Below are positions 49,220 to 57,978 of a stretch of 64,000 nucleotides of DNA, piece after piece. The notes beneath the pieces were generated by a model. It made no database searches, had not been told where the DNA came from, and saw only the letters and a program-made list of their open reading frames with translations. The stretch lies in NCBI RefSeq assembly GCF_015390235.1, contig NZ_VUOH01000006.1, positions 1 to 64,000 of the forward strand, given 5' to 3'. Position 1 is the first letter of the stretch; the number at the start of each line of letters is the position of its first letter. Position numbers and translations under genes: made by a program. The DNA is from Quadrisphaera sp. INWT6. GTDB lineage: Bacteria > Actinomycetota > Actinomycetes > Actinomycetales > Quadrisphaeraceae.

Positions 49220-50020
49220 GTGAGACGCCTCCACCCCCTGGCCGTGACGGCCGCCGCGGCACTCCTCCTCGCGGCGTGCGGCAGCACCGGCGGCGGGTCC
49301 GCCCCGGCGTCGTCCACCACCGGCACCACCGCGGGCGGCGAGCGGACCCTCACGGTCTTCGCCGCCGCCTCGCTCAAGAGCACCTTCACCGAGATCGGCG
49401 AGCAGTTCGAGGCGGCCAACCCCGGCGTCACCGTCACCTTCAGCTTCGCCGGCTCCTCCGACCTGGTCACCCAGATCACCTCCGGAGCCCCCGCGGACGT
49501 CTTCGCCTCCGCCGACGAGGGCACCATGCAGGAGGTCACCGACGCGGGCCTGGTCGCCGGCACCCCGGTCGACTTCGCGACCAACACCCTGGAGATCGCC
49601 ACCCCGCCGGGCAACCCCGCGGGCATCACCTCCTTCGCCGACCTCGCCCGCCCGGGCACCTCCGTGGTCGTGTGCGCGCCCCAGGTCCCCTGCGGCGCTG
49701 CGGCCGCGAAGGTCGAGGCGGCCACCGGCGTCGACCTCACCCCGGTCAGCGAGGAGGGCTCCGTGACCGACGTCCTCGGCAAGGTCACCTCCGGGGAGGC
49801 CGACGCCGGGCTGGTCTACGTCACCGACGTCACCGGCGCCGGTGACCAGGTCACCGGCGTGGCCTTCCCGGAGTCCTCCCGGGCGGTGAACACCTACCCC
49901 GTCACGGCGCTCACCGGCGCCGGTGACGCCGGGCTGGCGACGGCGTTCGTGGACTTCGTCACCGGCCCCCGGGGCGAGGCGGTGCTGTCCGCGGCGGGCT
50001 TCGGCGCCCCGCCCGGCTGA
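49220..50020 (+). CDS. modA: ModA-like molybdate-binding lipoprotein
   Basis: 266 residues from GTG 49220 after GAGGAGCCAGAC. Signal peptide with lipobox LLAACGS (Cys about residue 21). The binding domain has the ModA pattern: LTVFAAASLKSTFTEIG, FSFAGSSDLVTQITSGAPAD, VFASADEGTM, ATNTLEIATPPGNPAGI, SGEADAGLVYVTDV and NTYPVTAL. It should bind molybdate or tungstate for ABC uptake, but no modB or modC follows: a terminator and an AraC gene do. Confidence 0.88.
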   Translation: MRRLHPLAVTAAAALLLAACGSTGGGSAPASSTTGTTAGGERTLTVFAAASLKSTFTEIGEQFEAANPGVTVTFSFAGSSDLVTQITSGAPADVFASADEGTMQEVTDAGLVAGTPVDFATNTLEIATPPGNPAGITSFADLARPGTSVVVCAPQVPCGAAAAKVEAATGVDLTPVSEEGSVTDVLGKVTSGEADAGLVYVTDVTGAGDQVTGVAFPESSRAVNTYPVTALTGAGDAGLATAFVDFVTGPRGEAVLSAAGFGAPPG

Positions 50021-50035
50021 CGGCGGTGCAAGGGC

Positions 50036-50070
50036 GTCCGGGCGGGCTCGGGGGTAGAACCCGCCCGGAC
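50036..50070. terminator. Hairpin terminator after modA
   Basis: 11-base stem GTCCGGGCGGG (50036-50046) and complement (50060-50070) with a 13-base loop, beginning 16 bases after the modA stop. Confidence 0.7.
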
Positions 50071-50237
50071 TACGCCGCTGGTGGAGCCCGGGCTCGACCT
50101 GGCGCACCTCCACGGTGGCACCGCCGCGGCCGCGGTGCACCAGACCCGCCCGGGACGCTGCGCCCAGCGTCCCGGCTCTGCGTAACCTGTCCCGAGGTGG
50201 AGCCGTCGCCGTCGCCGTCCGCTGCGAGGAGCCCGCT

Positions 50238-51245
50238 GTGACGGAACCGCTCCGGTCCCAGGACCCGGCGCCGCCGGCGGGCGTGCACCGCGCGTCGTTC
50301 GCCTCCGCGGACGCCGAGGAGGTCACCTCCTTCATCCGGCAGACGTACGCGGAGAGCACGACCCGGTTCGCCCCGGTGACCGGTGGCGCCCGCTTCACGG
50401 CGCTCCTGCACGACGTCCCCTCGCTCGGCAGCGACCGCGTGCGCACGTCGATCGACTACGACGGCACGAGCGAGGAGGGGTTCGACGACCTCGTGGCCTT
50501 CATCGTCCACGCGGGCACCGTCGGCGTGGCCAGCCGCGGCGACGAGGTCGTCACCGGTCCGGGGGGAGCCGCCTGCTACCCCCTCGGCGTCCCGGTCGCG
50601 TTCCGGATGCGCCACTTCGACGTCACCACCGTGCGGCTCCCGGTCGAGCGCCTCCGGCAGGCCGCCGAGGAGGAGGTCGGCCGGCCGGTCGAGGTGCGCC
50701 TGCGGGGCACGGCTCCGGTCTCCCCGGCGATGCTGCGGTACTGGCGCTCGCTGACGTCGCTCGTCGCCGGGGCGCTGACCGACCCCGACCCGCCGCTGGG
50801 GCAGCCGCTGCTGGCCGCGGAGACGGCCCGCACCGTCGCGCACGCGGCGCTGCACGTCTTCCCGGTGGTGACGACGGCGGACCGGCTCCCCCGGGACCCG
50901 AGGACCCCGGCCCCCGCCGCGGTGCGGCGCGCGGTCGCCCACATGGAGGCCCACGCCGGCGAGCCGCTGCCGCTGGCCGAGATCGCGGCGGCGGCGGGCA
51001 CGAGCGTCCGCTCGCTGCAGGTGGGCTTCCGCACGCACCTCGACACGACCCCGCTGGGCCACCTGCGACGGGTCCGCCTCGAGCGGGCCCGGGAGGAGCT
51101 GCGCGCGGCGCCCCCCGAGGGCGACGGCGGGCGGACCACCGTGGCCGGGGTGGCGGCCCGCTGGGGGTTCTCCAACGCCGGGCGCTTCGCCACCGCCTAC
51201 CGCGGCGCCTTCGGCGAGCCCCCGGGCGCGACCCTGCGCCGCTGA
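50238..51245 (+). CDS. AraC-family transcriptional regulator
   Basis: 335 residues from GTG 50238 after GAGGAGCCCGCT; longer readings upstream look non-coding. The N-terminal 190 residues resemble the AraC-binding-like domain (ASFASADAEEVTSFIRQTYAE) found in regulators of the NphR/AlkS-like type. The DNA-binding domain at the end has two helix-turn-helices: PLPLAEIAAAAGTSVRSLQVGFRTH and GVAARWGFSNAGRFATAYRGAFGEPPG. Target unknown. Confidence 0.9.
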   Translation: MTEPLRSQDPAPPAGVHRASFASADAEEVTSFIRQTYAESTTRFAPVTGGARFTALLHDVPSLGSDRVRTSIDYDGTSEEGFDDLVAFIVHAGTVGVASRGDEVVTGPGGAACYPLGVPVAFRMRHFDVTTVRLPVERLRQAAEEEVGRPVEVRLRGTAPVSPAMLRYWRSLTSLVAGALTDPDPPLGQPLLAAETARTVAHAALHVFPVVTTADRLPRDPRTPAPAAVRRAVAHMEAHAGEPLPLAEIAAAAGTSVRSLQVGFRTHLDTTPLGHLRRVRLERAREELRAAPPEGDGGRTTVAGVAARWGFSNAGRFATAYRGAFGEPPGATLRR

Positions 51246-51450
51246 CCCCTCACCGACCCGACCTGGAACCCGCGCGGGTGCCCCTCGGCGGGGACTCGCG
51301 CCGGTCACCCACGGCCACTACCGTCGACACCGGTCGATGCCCCGGCCCCACCCGGCCCCGGCGGTCCCCGACCGCGGTCCCGGTCCGGCAGCGCTGCGGA
51401 CGGGCCCGACCGGCAGACCGCGGTGGCTGCTCCAGCGAAGGACGCCCCCG

Positions 51451-52293
51451 ATGGACGCCGAGCACCACAGCGCCACCCCCTCCCCCACCCCCTCCGGACC
51501 CGGCCGCGCCTCCGCGGACGACAGCGGCGGCGCCGAGGGGCTGGACGTCCTGGCCCGCGAGCTGGCGGACCTCGCCCGGGCCCTCCAGAGCGCCTCCTCG
51601 CCGCAGGAGGTCCTCGACCGCGCCGTCGCGACGGCGGTCGACCTCGTCCCCGGGGCGGCGGAGGGCACGATCTCCCTGGTGCGGTCGCGGCGCACCGTCA
51701 CCTCGGCCGCGGCGACCAGCGCCGCCGCACGCCACCTGGACGAGCTGCAGACCGAGCTCGGCGAGGGCCCCTGCCTCGACGCCGTCTACACCCAGCGCAG
51801 CACCCGCGTCGACCACCTCGCCCGCGAGACGGAGCGCTGGCCGGCCCTCGCGGCGCGCGCCGACGAGATCGGCCTGCCGAGCATGCTGTGCCTGCAGCTC
51901 TTCGTCGACGGCGACAACCTCGGGGCGCTGAACCTCCTCGGCGCGGAGCCGGCGGCCTTCGGAGACACCTCGGAGCACGTCGGGCTGCTGCTGGCCGCGC
52001 ACGCCGCGGTCGCCGTCGCCGACGCCCGCGACCTCGAGCACACCCACCTCGGCCTCGCACACCGCGACGTCATCGGCCAGGCCAAGGGCATCCTCATGGA
52101 GCGCCACAGGCTGAGCGCCGACCAGGCCTTCGCGCTGCTGGCGAGCATCAGCCAGGACCTCAACCGCAAGCTGTACGACATCGCCGCCGACCTGGCCGCC
52201 ACCGGAGAGCTGCCGCAGCGCCCCCAGCACCGGCCGCAGCAGCGCCCCCAGCAGCGCCCCCAGCACCGCTCACCGCGCCCCGGCGACCGCTGA
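51451..52293 (+). CDS. GAF-ANTAR transcription antitermination regulator
   Basis: 280 residues from ATG 51451. A GAF domain (about residues 30-195) with GEGPCLDAVYTQRSTRVDHLA, then an ANTAR RNA-binding domain with HRDVIGQAKGILMERHRLSADQAFALLASISQDLNRKL read in short segments. ANTAR dimers bind paired hexaloop stems and prevent transcription termination. The end is a Pro-Gln repeat from a DNA repeat near 52215-52270. The next gene is a related GAF-ANTAR protein. Confidence 0.9.
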   Translation: MDAEHHSATPSPTPSGPGRASADDSGGAEGLDVLARELADLARALQSASSPQEVLDRAVATAVDLVPGAAEGTISLVRSRRTVTSAAATSAAARHLDELQTELGEGPCLDAVYTQRSTRVDHLARETERWPALAARADEIGLPSMLCLQLFVDGDNLGALNLLGAEPAAFGDTSEHVGLLLAAHAAVAVADARDLEHTHLGLAHRDVIGQAKGILMERHRLSADQAFALLASISQDLNRKLYDIAADLAATGELPQRPQHRPQQRPQQRPQHRSPRPGDR

Positions 52294-52300
52294 GCGCCGG

Positions 52301-52999
52301 GTGAGCGCCGAGCCGCAGGACCCCTCGCCCGAGCTCCGCCTCTGCGGCCTGGCCCGCGAGGCCGTCGGCTGGGACCGGGTGGTGGTGGTCGTGGCCCGGG
52401 ACGTCGACACGCGCGCGGCCCTGCGCGGCTCGGACCCGGTGCTGGAGGGCTACTGCGACCTCCAGCAGACGCTCCTGCAGGGGCCGAGCCTGGACGCCTT
52501 CACCGCGGGGACGCCCGTGGTGGTCGACGACCTGCACGCCCGGCTGCCGTGGCCCCTGCTGGCCTCGGTCACGCCCGCGGACCTGCCGGTGCGCTCGATG
52601 GCCGTGGTGCCGCTGCTGGTCCCCGCCACCTGCAGCTCCGCGGTGACGCGGCGGGCCGCCCCGCCGAGACCGGCCCTGGGGGTGCTCATCGCGGGGCGCG
52701 ACGACGTCGACCCCTTCACACCGGCGCAGGTGGCCGTCCTGGCGCACCTGGCAGCGGTGGTCGCCGCGGTGCTCGTGCACCGCGCGGGCACCGGCGAGCT
52801 GATCGCCGTCGACGCCGACCCGAACGACGACCTGGCGGTGGTGGGCGGGATGCTGGCCGAGCACCTGGGCGCCAGCGCCGGCGAGGCGCTGAGCCGCATG
52901 CGGGCGCACGCCTTCACCAGCGGCCGCACCCTCAACGAGCTCGCACGCGCCGTGCTCGCCGGCGAGGTCGCCGTGGAGGACGTCGCCCACCCCCGGTGA
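52301..52999 (+). CDS. Second GAF-ANTAR-like regulator
   Basis: 232 residues from GTG 52301, seven bases after the previous gene. A compact GAF domain (RVVVVVARDVDTRAALRGSD ... LQGPSLDAFTAGTPVVVDDLH) precedes a C-terminal helical bundle GGMLAEHLGASAGEALSRMRAHAFTSGRTLNELA, an ANTAR-type domain. Probably acts with its neighbour, perhaps as a heterodimer; this is inferred from position. Confidence 0.78.
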   Translation: MSAEPQDPSPELRLCGLAREAVGWDRVVVVVARDVDTRAALRGSDPVLEGYCDLQQTLLQGPSLDAFTAGTPVVVDDLHARLPWPLLASVTPADLPVRSMAVVPLLVPATCSSAVTRRAAPPRPALGVLIAGRDDVDPFTPAQVAVLAHLAAVVAAVLVHRAGTGELIAVDADPNDDLAVVGGMLAEHLGASAGEALSRMRAHAFTSGRTLNELARAVLAGEVAVEDVAHPR

Positions 53000-53093
53000 G
53001 CGCCGCCTCACCCCTGGTGCCGAGCCAGCCCGGTCGCTACCCTCGGCGGAGGTCGATGGTCCGGCCCAGAGCCTCCTCCCCCGCGAGGTCACC

Positions 53094-53555
53094 GTGACGG
53101 ACTCCCGAGCCGCCCTCCCCCTCCAGAACCGCTCCCGGCGCGCGGAGCTGCGTGCTCCCGCGGGCGCCGCCGACGCCGCGACCCGCGACTCCGAGGGCGC
53201 ATCGCTGCTCGTCAGGTGGTCGGCCGGCAGCGCCGTCGTCGTCCTCTCCGGCGAGCTCGACATGACCTGCGCCCAGCGGCTCGCGAACGCGGGCCGCCTG
53301 CTGGGCGAGTGGGCGCAGCCACCGGTCGTCGACGCCGCCGGCGTGACCTTCATCGACCTCGCGGGCCTCAGCGCCCTGTGCTCCCTGTCGCGCACCGGGG
53401 AGCCCGTGCTCGTGCTCCAGCCGAGCGCGAGCCTCCTGAGGCTGCTGCACGTGCTCGCGCTCGCCGGGTGGGGCCCGTCGGTGCAGGCCCTCGGCGACCG
53501 CGAGCAGGGCGTCGTGCTCCTGGCACCCACCCCGCCGGGCCCCGCCCCCGCCTGA
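53094..53555 (+). CDS. STAS-domain anti-sigma-factor-antagonist-like protein
   Basis: 153 residues from GTG 53094. STAS fold: VVVLSGELDMTCAQRLANAG, then VVDAAGVTFIDLAGLSALCSL. At the place of the phosphorylatable serine in SpoIIAA/RsbV (D-S-S/T-G) it reads IDLAG, so switching by phosphorylation looks unlikely. Together with the GAF-ANTAR pair upstream this forms a small stress-signalling group. Confidence 0.82.
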   Translation: MTDSRAALPLQNRSRRAELRAPAGAADAATRDSEGASLLVRWSAGSAVVVLSGELDMTCAQRLANAGRLLGEWAQPPVVDAAGVTFIDLAGLSALCSLSRTGEPVLVLQPSASLLRLLHVLALAGWGPSVQALGDREQGVVLLAPTPPGPAPA

Positions 53556-53667
53556 CCGGCCACCTGGCCCGCCGCTCCTCCGGGGCTGCACCTCCCAGCG
53601 GGGCGTGACAGCCTGCCCGACGGCCGCACCCCGTCACAGCCGGTGACGGGCGCAGCCGTGGAGGACC

Positions 53668-54567
53668 ATGAGCACCGCCGCGCCGCGCCCCGGCCCGCCC
53701 CACCGCGCTGACCGGACCGACCACACCGGGCGCACCGACCGCACCGGCGGCGGGGTGGAGACCACCCCCCTCGACGAGGGCGCTGACACCGACAGGATCG
53801 GCGACCGCGACCTGACCCGCTGGCCCAGCGCCGGCGGGCAGGTGGTGCTCCGCGGGGCGCACGCCGTCAGCCCGTGGCTCTCCCCCGCGCGGCTGTGGGC
53901 GGCGGTGCTCGGCCTGGGGCTGGTGCTCGACGCGCTGCTCGTCGTCGTCGGGGCCTGGCTCTACCGGACCGTCGTCGAGGGCGACGGCGTCGACGCGGTG
54001 GACCACCCCGTGCTGCAGGCGGCGGTCGATCACCGCACCCCCGACCTCACGGCGGTCGCGCAGGTGGTCAGCGACGTCGCCGACGTGGTCGGCATGACGC
54101 TGCTGGCCCTCGCCACCGCGGTGGTCCTGGCGCTGGTGCGGCGGCGCTGGACCCCGTTCGTGCTCGTCGTGACGGCGATGCTCGGGTCCGTGGCGCTCAC
54201 GGTGGCCGGCAAGGTGGTGGTGGGGCGCAGCCGCCCGCCGCTCGCCGACGCCGTCCCGCCGTACGAGACGAGCGCGTCGTTCCCGAGCGGGCACACGCTC
54301 AACGCGACGGTGTTCGTCGGGGTGGTCGTCTACGTGGTGCTGCGCCACCTCGCGGCGCGGTGGGCCCGCGTGCTGGTGGTGGTCGCCGCGGTGGCCTTCG
54401 CGCTCGCCGTCGGGGCCAGCCGGGTCTACCTGGGCCACCACTGGCTGACCGACGTGCTGGTCGCCTACCTGCTGGGGCTGCTGTGGGTGGGCTTCGTGGT
54501 CACGGGGCACCGGCTGTACCTGACGCTGCGACGGCACCCTCCCGCGCGGGCCCGACCGGGCTCGTGA
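53668..54567 (+). CDS. PAP2-superfamily phosphatase
   Basis: 299 residues from ATG 53668. A disordered N-terminus of about 70 residues comes before six membrane helices. The three phosphatase motifs are present: KVVVGRSRPP, SASFPSGHTLNATVF and SRVYLGHHWLTDVLVAYLLG. It removes phosphate from a lipid such as phosphatidic acid or undecaprenyl diphosphate on the outer face of the membrane. Confidence 0.92.
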   Translation: MSTAAPRPGPPHRADRTDHTGRTDRTGGGVETTPLDEGADTDRIGDRDLTRWPSAGGQVVLRGAHAVSPWLSPARLWAAVLGLGLVLDALLVVVGAWLYRTVVEGDGVDAVDHPVLQAAVDHRTPDLTAVAQVVSDVADVVGMTLLALATAVVLALVRRRWTPFVLVVTAMLGSVALTVAGKVVVGRSRPPLADAVPPYETSASFPSGHTLNATVFVGVVVYVVLRHLAARWARVLVVVAAVAFALAVGASRVYLGHHWLTDVLVAYLLGLLWVGFVVTGHRLYLTLRRHPPARARPGS

Positions 54568-54605
54568 CGCCCCCGGACGGGCCGGCCAGCGGGTAGGTTC
54601 CGATC

Positions 54606-55238
54606 ATGGTCCCCTGGGAGCACCTCGCCGCGTTCGTGGTCGCGAGCACCGTGCTCGTGGTGGTCCCCGGGCCGAGCGTGCTGTTCGTGCTGGGGCGCTC
54701 GATCGCGCACGGCCGCCGCGCCGGCGTGCTGAGCGTGCTCGGCAACGCCCTCGGCACCGTGCCGGCGGTGCTCGCCGTCGCCTTCGGGGTGGGGGCGCTG
54801 GTCGCGGCGTCCGTCGTGGCCTTCACCGTGCTCAAGCTGGCCGGGGCTGCGTACCTGGTGTGGCTGGGCGTGCAGGCGGTCCGCCACCGCCACGACCACA
54901 CCGCGGTGACCACCGCGGCGCCGACCAGCACGGGCCGGCTCCTGCGGCAGGGCTTCGTGGTCGGGGCCACCAACCCGAAGACGATCGCCTTCTTCGTCGC
55001 CGTGCTGCCGCAGTTCGTCGACCCGGCCGCCGGGCCGGTGTGGGCCCAGCTGCTCGTGCTCGGGGTCGTCTTCCAGCTCCTGGCGCTCGTGTGCGACAGC
55101 ACGTGGGCCCTGGCCGCGGGGACGGCGCGGGCGTGGTTCGCCCGCTCGCCGCGGCGCATCTCGACGCTCAGCGCCACCGGCGGCGTGATGATGGTCGGCC
55201 TCGGGGGCACCCTGCCGCTGTCGGGCTCGAAGGCCTGA
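54606..55238 (+). CDS. LysE/RhtB-family amino acid exporter
   Basis: 210 residues from ATG 54606. Six helices and the LysE marks VVVPGPSVLFVLGRSIAHGRRAG, KLAGAAYLVWLGVQAVR and GFVVGATNPKTIAFFVAVLPQFVD. Probably exports an amino acid or derivative. A second member of the same family lies at 60265-60969. Confidence 0.92.
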   Translation: MVPWEHLAAFVVASTVLVVVPGPSVLFVLGRSIAHGRRAGVLSVLGNALGTVPAVLAVAFGVGALVAASVVAFTVLKLAGAAYLVWLGVQAVRHRHDHTAVTTAAPTSTGRLLRQGFVVGATNPKTIAFFVAVLPQFVDPAAGPVWAQLLVLGVVFQLLALVCDSTWALAAGTARAWFARSPRRISTLSATGGVMMVGLGGTLPLSGSKA

Positions 55239-55300
55239 CGCAGCAGGGGTCGGCAGCGGGACCGTGACGCGCGGTGGTCGGTGGCTCTAGGGTCCGCGGG

Positions 55301-55991
55301 GTGACGATCACCGGGGCACCTGACGTCGCACCACCGCCCGCCGCCCGACGGGTGGGGCCCATCGGGGCGGCGAGGGTGCTCCTGCTGCTGGGCTGGGCGG
55401 CGATCGCCGTGGCGGTCCTGGTCACCGGGTCACTCACGACCTCGTTCACGGAGCTGCAGCGAGCCGTGGAGAGCGGAGCGGTCACCAGGGTCTCCGCCGA
55501 GCGGGGGTTCGACGACTCGTCGGTGACCGGGTACGGCGTCCAGGAGGTCCGCTGGCGCGACGGGCTGGTGGAGCGCCGCACCGAGGTCGCGGTCGCCAGC
55601 CCCGGGGAGCGCACCACCGACACCGATCTGCCGTTCGCCGGGCTCGACGTCGTCCCGCAGCTGCGAGCCCTCGCCCCGGTGACTTCGCGGTCAGCGCCTT
55701 CGAGTCCCCGTACTCGTCGTCGTCGGCCTTCGGGTTCCAGGTGCCCACGGCGCTCGGGCTCCTGGCGGCGGCGTGGTGGATCTGCTCGATCACGCTGCTC
55801 GCGGGGGACCCGAGCCGTTCTGGGCCACGCGGTGGGCGTGGTCCTGGCTCTCGCTGCTGCCCGGTGGCGTCGTCGCGTGCCTGCTGCTGTCGGGCCCCGC
55901 CCCGCTGCTCCCGTCGCAGCGCCCCGGCTCGCGGCGGCTGACCGGCGGGTGGGCGCTGCTGGCCGTCGTCGCCGTCCTCTGGCTGCGCTGA
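55301..55991 (+). pseudogene. Two-helix membrane protein, two frameshifts
   Basis: Start GTG 55301 in frame 2, giving a first helix (VLLLLGWAAIAVAVLVTG) and a short domain with GYGVQEVRWRDGLVERRTEV. The reading steps frame near 55682 and again at a G run near 55803; joined it continues as PTALGLLAAAWWICSITLLAG and PFWATRWAWSWLSLLPGGVV to the stop at 55991, about 230 residues. Not a family I recognise. Both changes are one missing base, one at a homopolymer, suggesting sequence errors. Confidence 0.65.
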
Positions 55992-56039
55992 GGCGCCGCC
56001 CTGCTGCACCAGCCCAGCGGCCGGGCGGGACCATGTCGC

Positions 56040-56537
56040 GTGACCACTGACGACTGGCCCTCGCTGGAGCTGCCCGAGAGGCTCGGCGTCGTCGCCCACG
56101 GGCCGGCGCTGCTCGCGCAGGCGCCCGACATCGCCGCCGGGCTGCGCTGCGTGTGGGCGCGGCCCGAGGGCCTGCTGCTCCCGGTGGTCGTCCAGGCGCG
56201 CGGCGTCCACGCCGACGCGGCGTCGCGCCAGACGTTCGGCGGCAGCGACCCCGTCCACCCCGACGGCGACGCCGCCGACGTCTTCGGGTCCGCGGTGCGC
56301 GTGGTCGCCCGCGCCGGTGACCGCGAGGTGGAGCTCGACTCTGCGCACGGCACCGCCTCCGCCGGCGACGACGACTTCACCGCCGAGGCCGCCTACTGGC
56401 TGCCCGGCGTCCCCGACGACGGGCTGCTCCACCTCACCGTCGCCTGGCCCGAGGCGGGGCTGCCGGAGACCACCACGACGCTGCGGCTCGAGGGCCTGCA
56501 CGACCTGGAGACCCGGGCCCTGCGCCTGCTGGGCTGA
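56040..56537 (+). CDS. Hypothetical protein, mostly beta
   Basis: 165 residues from GTG 56040. No signal peptide or membrane segment. Alternating hydrophobic stretches (GLLLPVVVQARGVH, AVRVVARAGDREVELD, GLLHLTVAWPEAGL) suggest a beta-sandwich. Family not recognised. It is followed by a GC-rich direct repeat (GCTGGGCCGGGCTC units, 56537-56576). Confidence 0.6.
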   Translation: MTTDDWPSLELPERLGVVAHGPALLAQAPDIAAGLRCVWARPEGLLLPVVVQARGVHADAASRQTFGGSDPVHPDGDAADVFGSAVRVVARAGDREVELDSAHGTASAGDDDFTAEAAYWLPGVPDDGLLHLTVAWPEAGLPETTTTLRLEGLHDLETRALRLLG

Positions 56538-56574
56538 GCCGGGCTCCGCTGGGCCGGGCTCGGCTGGGCCGGGC

Positions 56575-56991
56575 TCAGGCGGGGCGGACGGCCCGCTCCG
56601 GCGCCAGCGAGGCGTCGACCACCAGGGGGTCGTCGGGGGTCAGCTCCCCGAGGTCGGTGGCGCACAGGTCGACGTCGTCGCGCGCGAGGACGTCCTGCTC
56701 CACCACCTGGTCGCCGTCGAGCAGGACCACCACCTGCACGTCGTCGCGGGAGGTCAGGTCGGGCCCGGGGTACGGGAGCCCGTGGACGGTCGAGAAGGTC
56801 TCGGGGGTCTCGTACGGGCACGCGACGAGGGCGCGGTCCCAGCCGCCGCCGTAGACGTCGGCGAGGGTCCACGGGGTCCCGGGCGCCGGGAGGTCCGACC
56901 AGCCGCCGGCGGTGCAGCCGGCCAGGGCCGCCCCCAGGACGACGACGGCGGCGCCCCCGCTCACCGCGCGCACGGGCCGGGGCGGGGTCAC
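56575..56991 (-). CDS. Small lipoprotein, unknown function
   Basis: 138 residues from GTG 56991. A signal peptide ends in the lipobox LAGCTAG (Cys about residue 25). The mature part has WTLADVYGGGWDRALVACPY and VQVVVLLDGDQVVEQDVLAR. Not a recognised family; membrane-anchored outside the cell. Confidence 0.7.
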   Translation of the reverse strand: MTPPRPVRAVSGGAAVVVLGAALAGCTAGGWSDLPAPGTPWTLADVYGGGWDRALVACPYETPETFSTVHGLPYPGPDLTSRDDVQVVVLLDGDQVVEQDVLARDDVDLCATDLGELTPDDPLVVDASLAPERAVRPA

Positions 56992-57166
56992 CCCTCCAGC
57001 GTGGGGGCTGACGGCCGCGGGCGCGTCCGCCCGGAGGACCACGGCGGCGCACCGGCCCCTCCCCCGTCGGCGGGAGGCTGCATCGATCTCCGGCGGTGGT
57101 GGGTGCGCGGCTCGTAGCCTGACGAGGACCGAGGCGCTCCGCCCGGCGCGGCTCCGCGGAGGACCA

Positions 57167-57898
57167 GTGACCCACCTGCAGCACGAGCCCGTCGAGGGGC
57201 CTGCGGCCGGCCCGAGGTCGACGCCGGGTCGGCGCGCCCTGGCCGCGGCGCGCGAGGTCGGCATCGTCGTCGTGTCGGCGCTGGTGCTCTCGCTGCTGGT
57301 GAAGACGTTCCTGGTGCAGGCGTTCGTCATCCCGTCGGCGTCCATGCACGACACGCTGCTCGAGGGCGACCGGATCCTCGTCAGCAAGCTGACGCCGGGA
57401 CCGTTCGACCTGCAGCGCGGTGACGTCGTCGTCTTCGCCGACCCGGGTGGCTGGCTCGAGCCCGAGGCGCAGGAGTCGCGCGGACCGGTGGTCGACGGCC
57501 TCGTGGCGGCGCTCACGTTCGTCGGCGTGCTGCCGCAGGACTCCGGGCAGCACCTGGTGAAGCGGCTCATCGGGCTCCCTGGTGACCACGTGGCGTGCGC
57601 CGTCGGCGGTCCCACCACGGTCAACGGGGTGGCGCTCGACGAGAGTTACCTCGCCGCCGGGGCGGTGCCGTGCGAGTTCGACTTCGACGTCACCGTGCCG
57701 GCGGGGGCGCTGTGGGTGGAGGGCGACAACCGCCAGGACTCGAGGGACTCCCGCCTGCACCAGGGCGAGCCGGGCGGCGGGACGGTCCCGGTCACCGACG
57801 TCGTGGGTCGCGCCGTCGTCACCGTCTGGTCGCTGGACCGCCTCACGTGGCTGTCGCGGTACGGCGACGTGTTCGCCGGCGTGCCCGCCGCCGGCTGA
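57167..57898 (+). CDS. lepB: Signal peptidase I
   Basis: 243 residues from GTG 57167 behind GAGGACCA. One N-terminal helix (VGIVVVSALVLSLLVKTFLVQ) leads to box B FVIPSASMHDTL with catalytic Ser at about residue 59, box D KRLIGLPGDHVAC with catalytic Lys at about 132, and box E GDNRQDSRDSRLH. It removes signal peptides from exported proteins. The usual ribosomal-protein or RNase HII neighbours are absent, so it may be an extra copy. Confidence 0.93.
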   Translation: MTHLQHEPVEGPAAGPRSTPGRRALAAAREVGIVVVSALVLSLLVKTFLVQAFVIPSASMHDTLLEGDRILVSKLTPGPFDLQRGDVVVFADPGGWLEPEAQESRGPVVDGLVAALTFVGVLPQDSGQHLVKRLIGLPGDHVACAVGGPTTVNGVALDESYLAAGAVPCEFDFDVTVPAGALWVEGDNRQDSRDSRLHQGEPGGGTVPVTDVVGRAVVTVWSLDRLTWLSRYGDVFAGVPAAG

Positions 57899-57978
57899 CC
57901 AGCCCGGTCGGTCGGGAGCCGCAGGGCCGCGCGGGAACGGTCATCTCCGAGCCCCCGGGGGGACGGGTCGCGGGTGCG

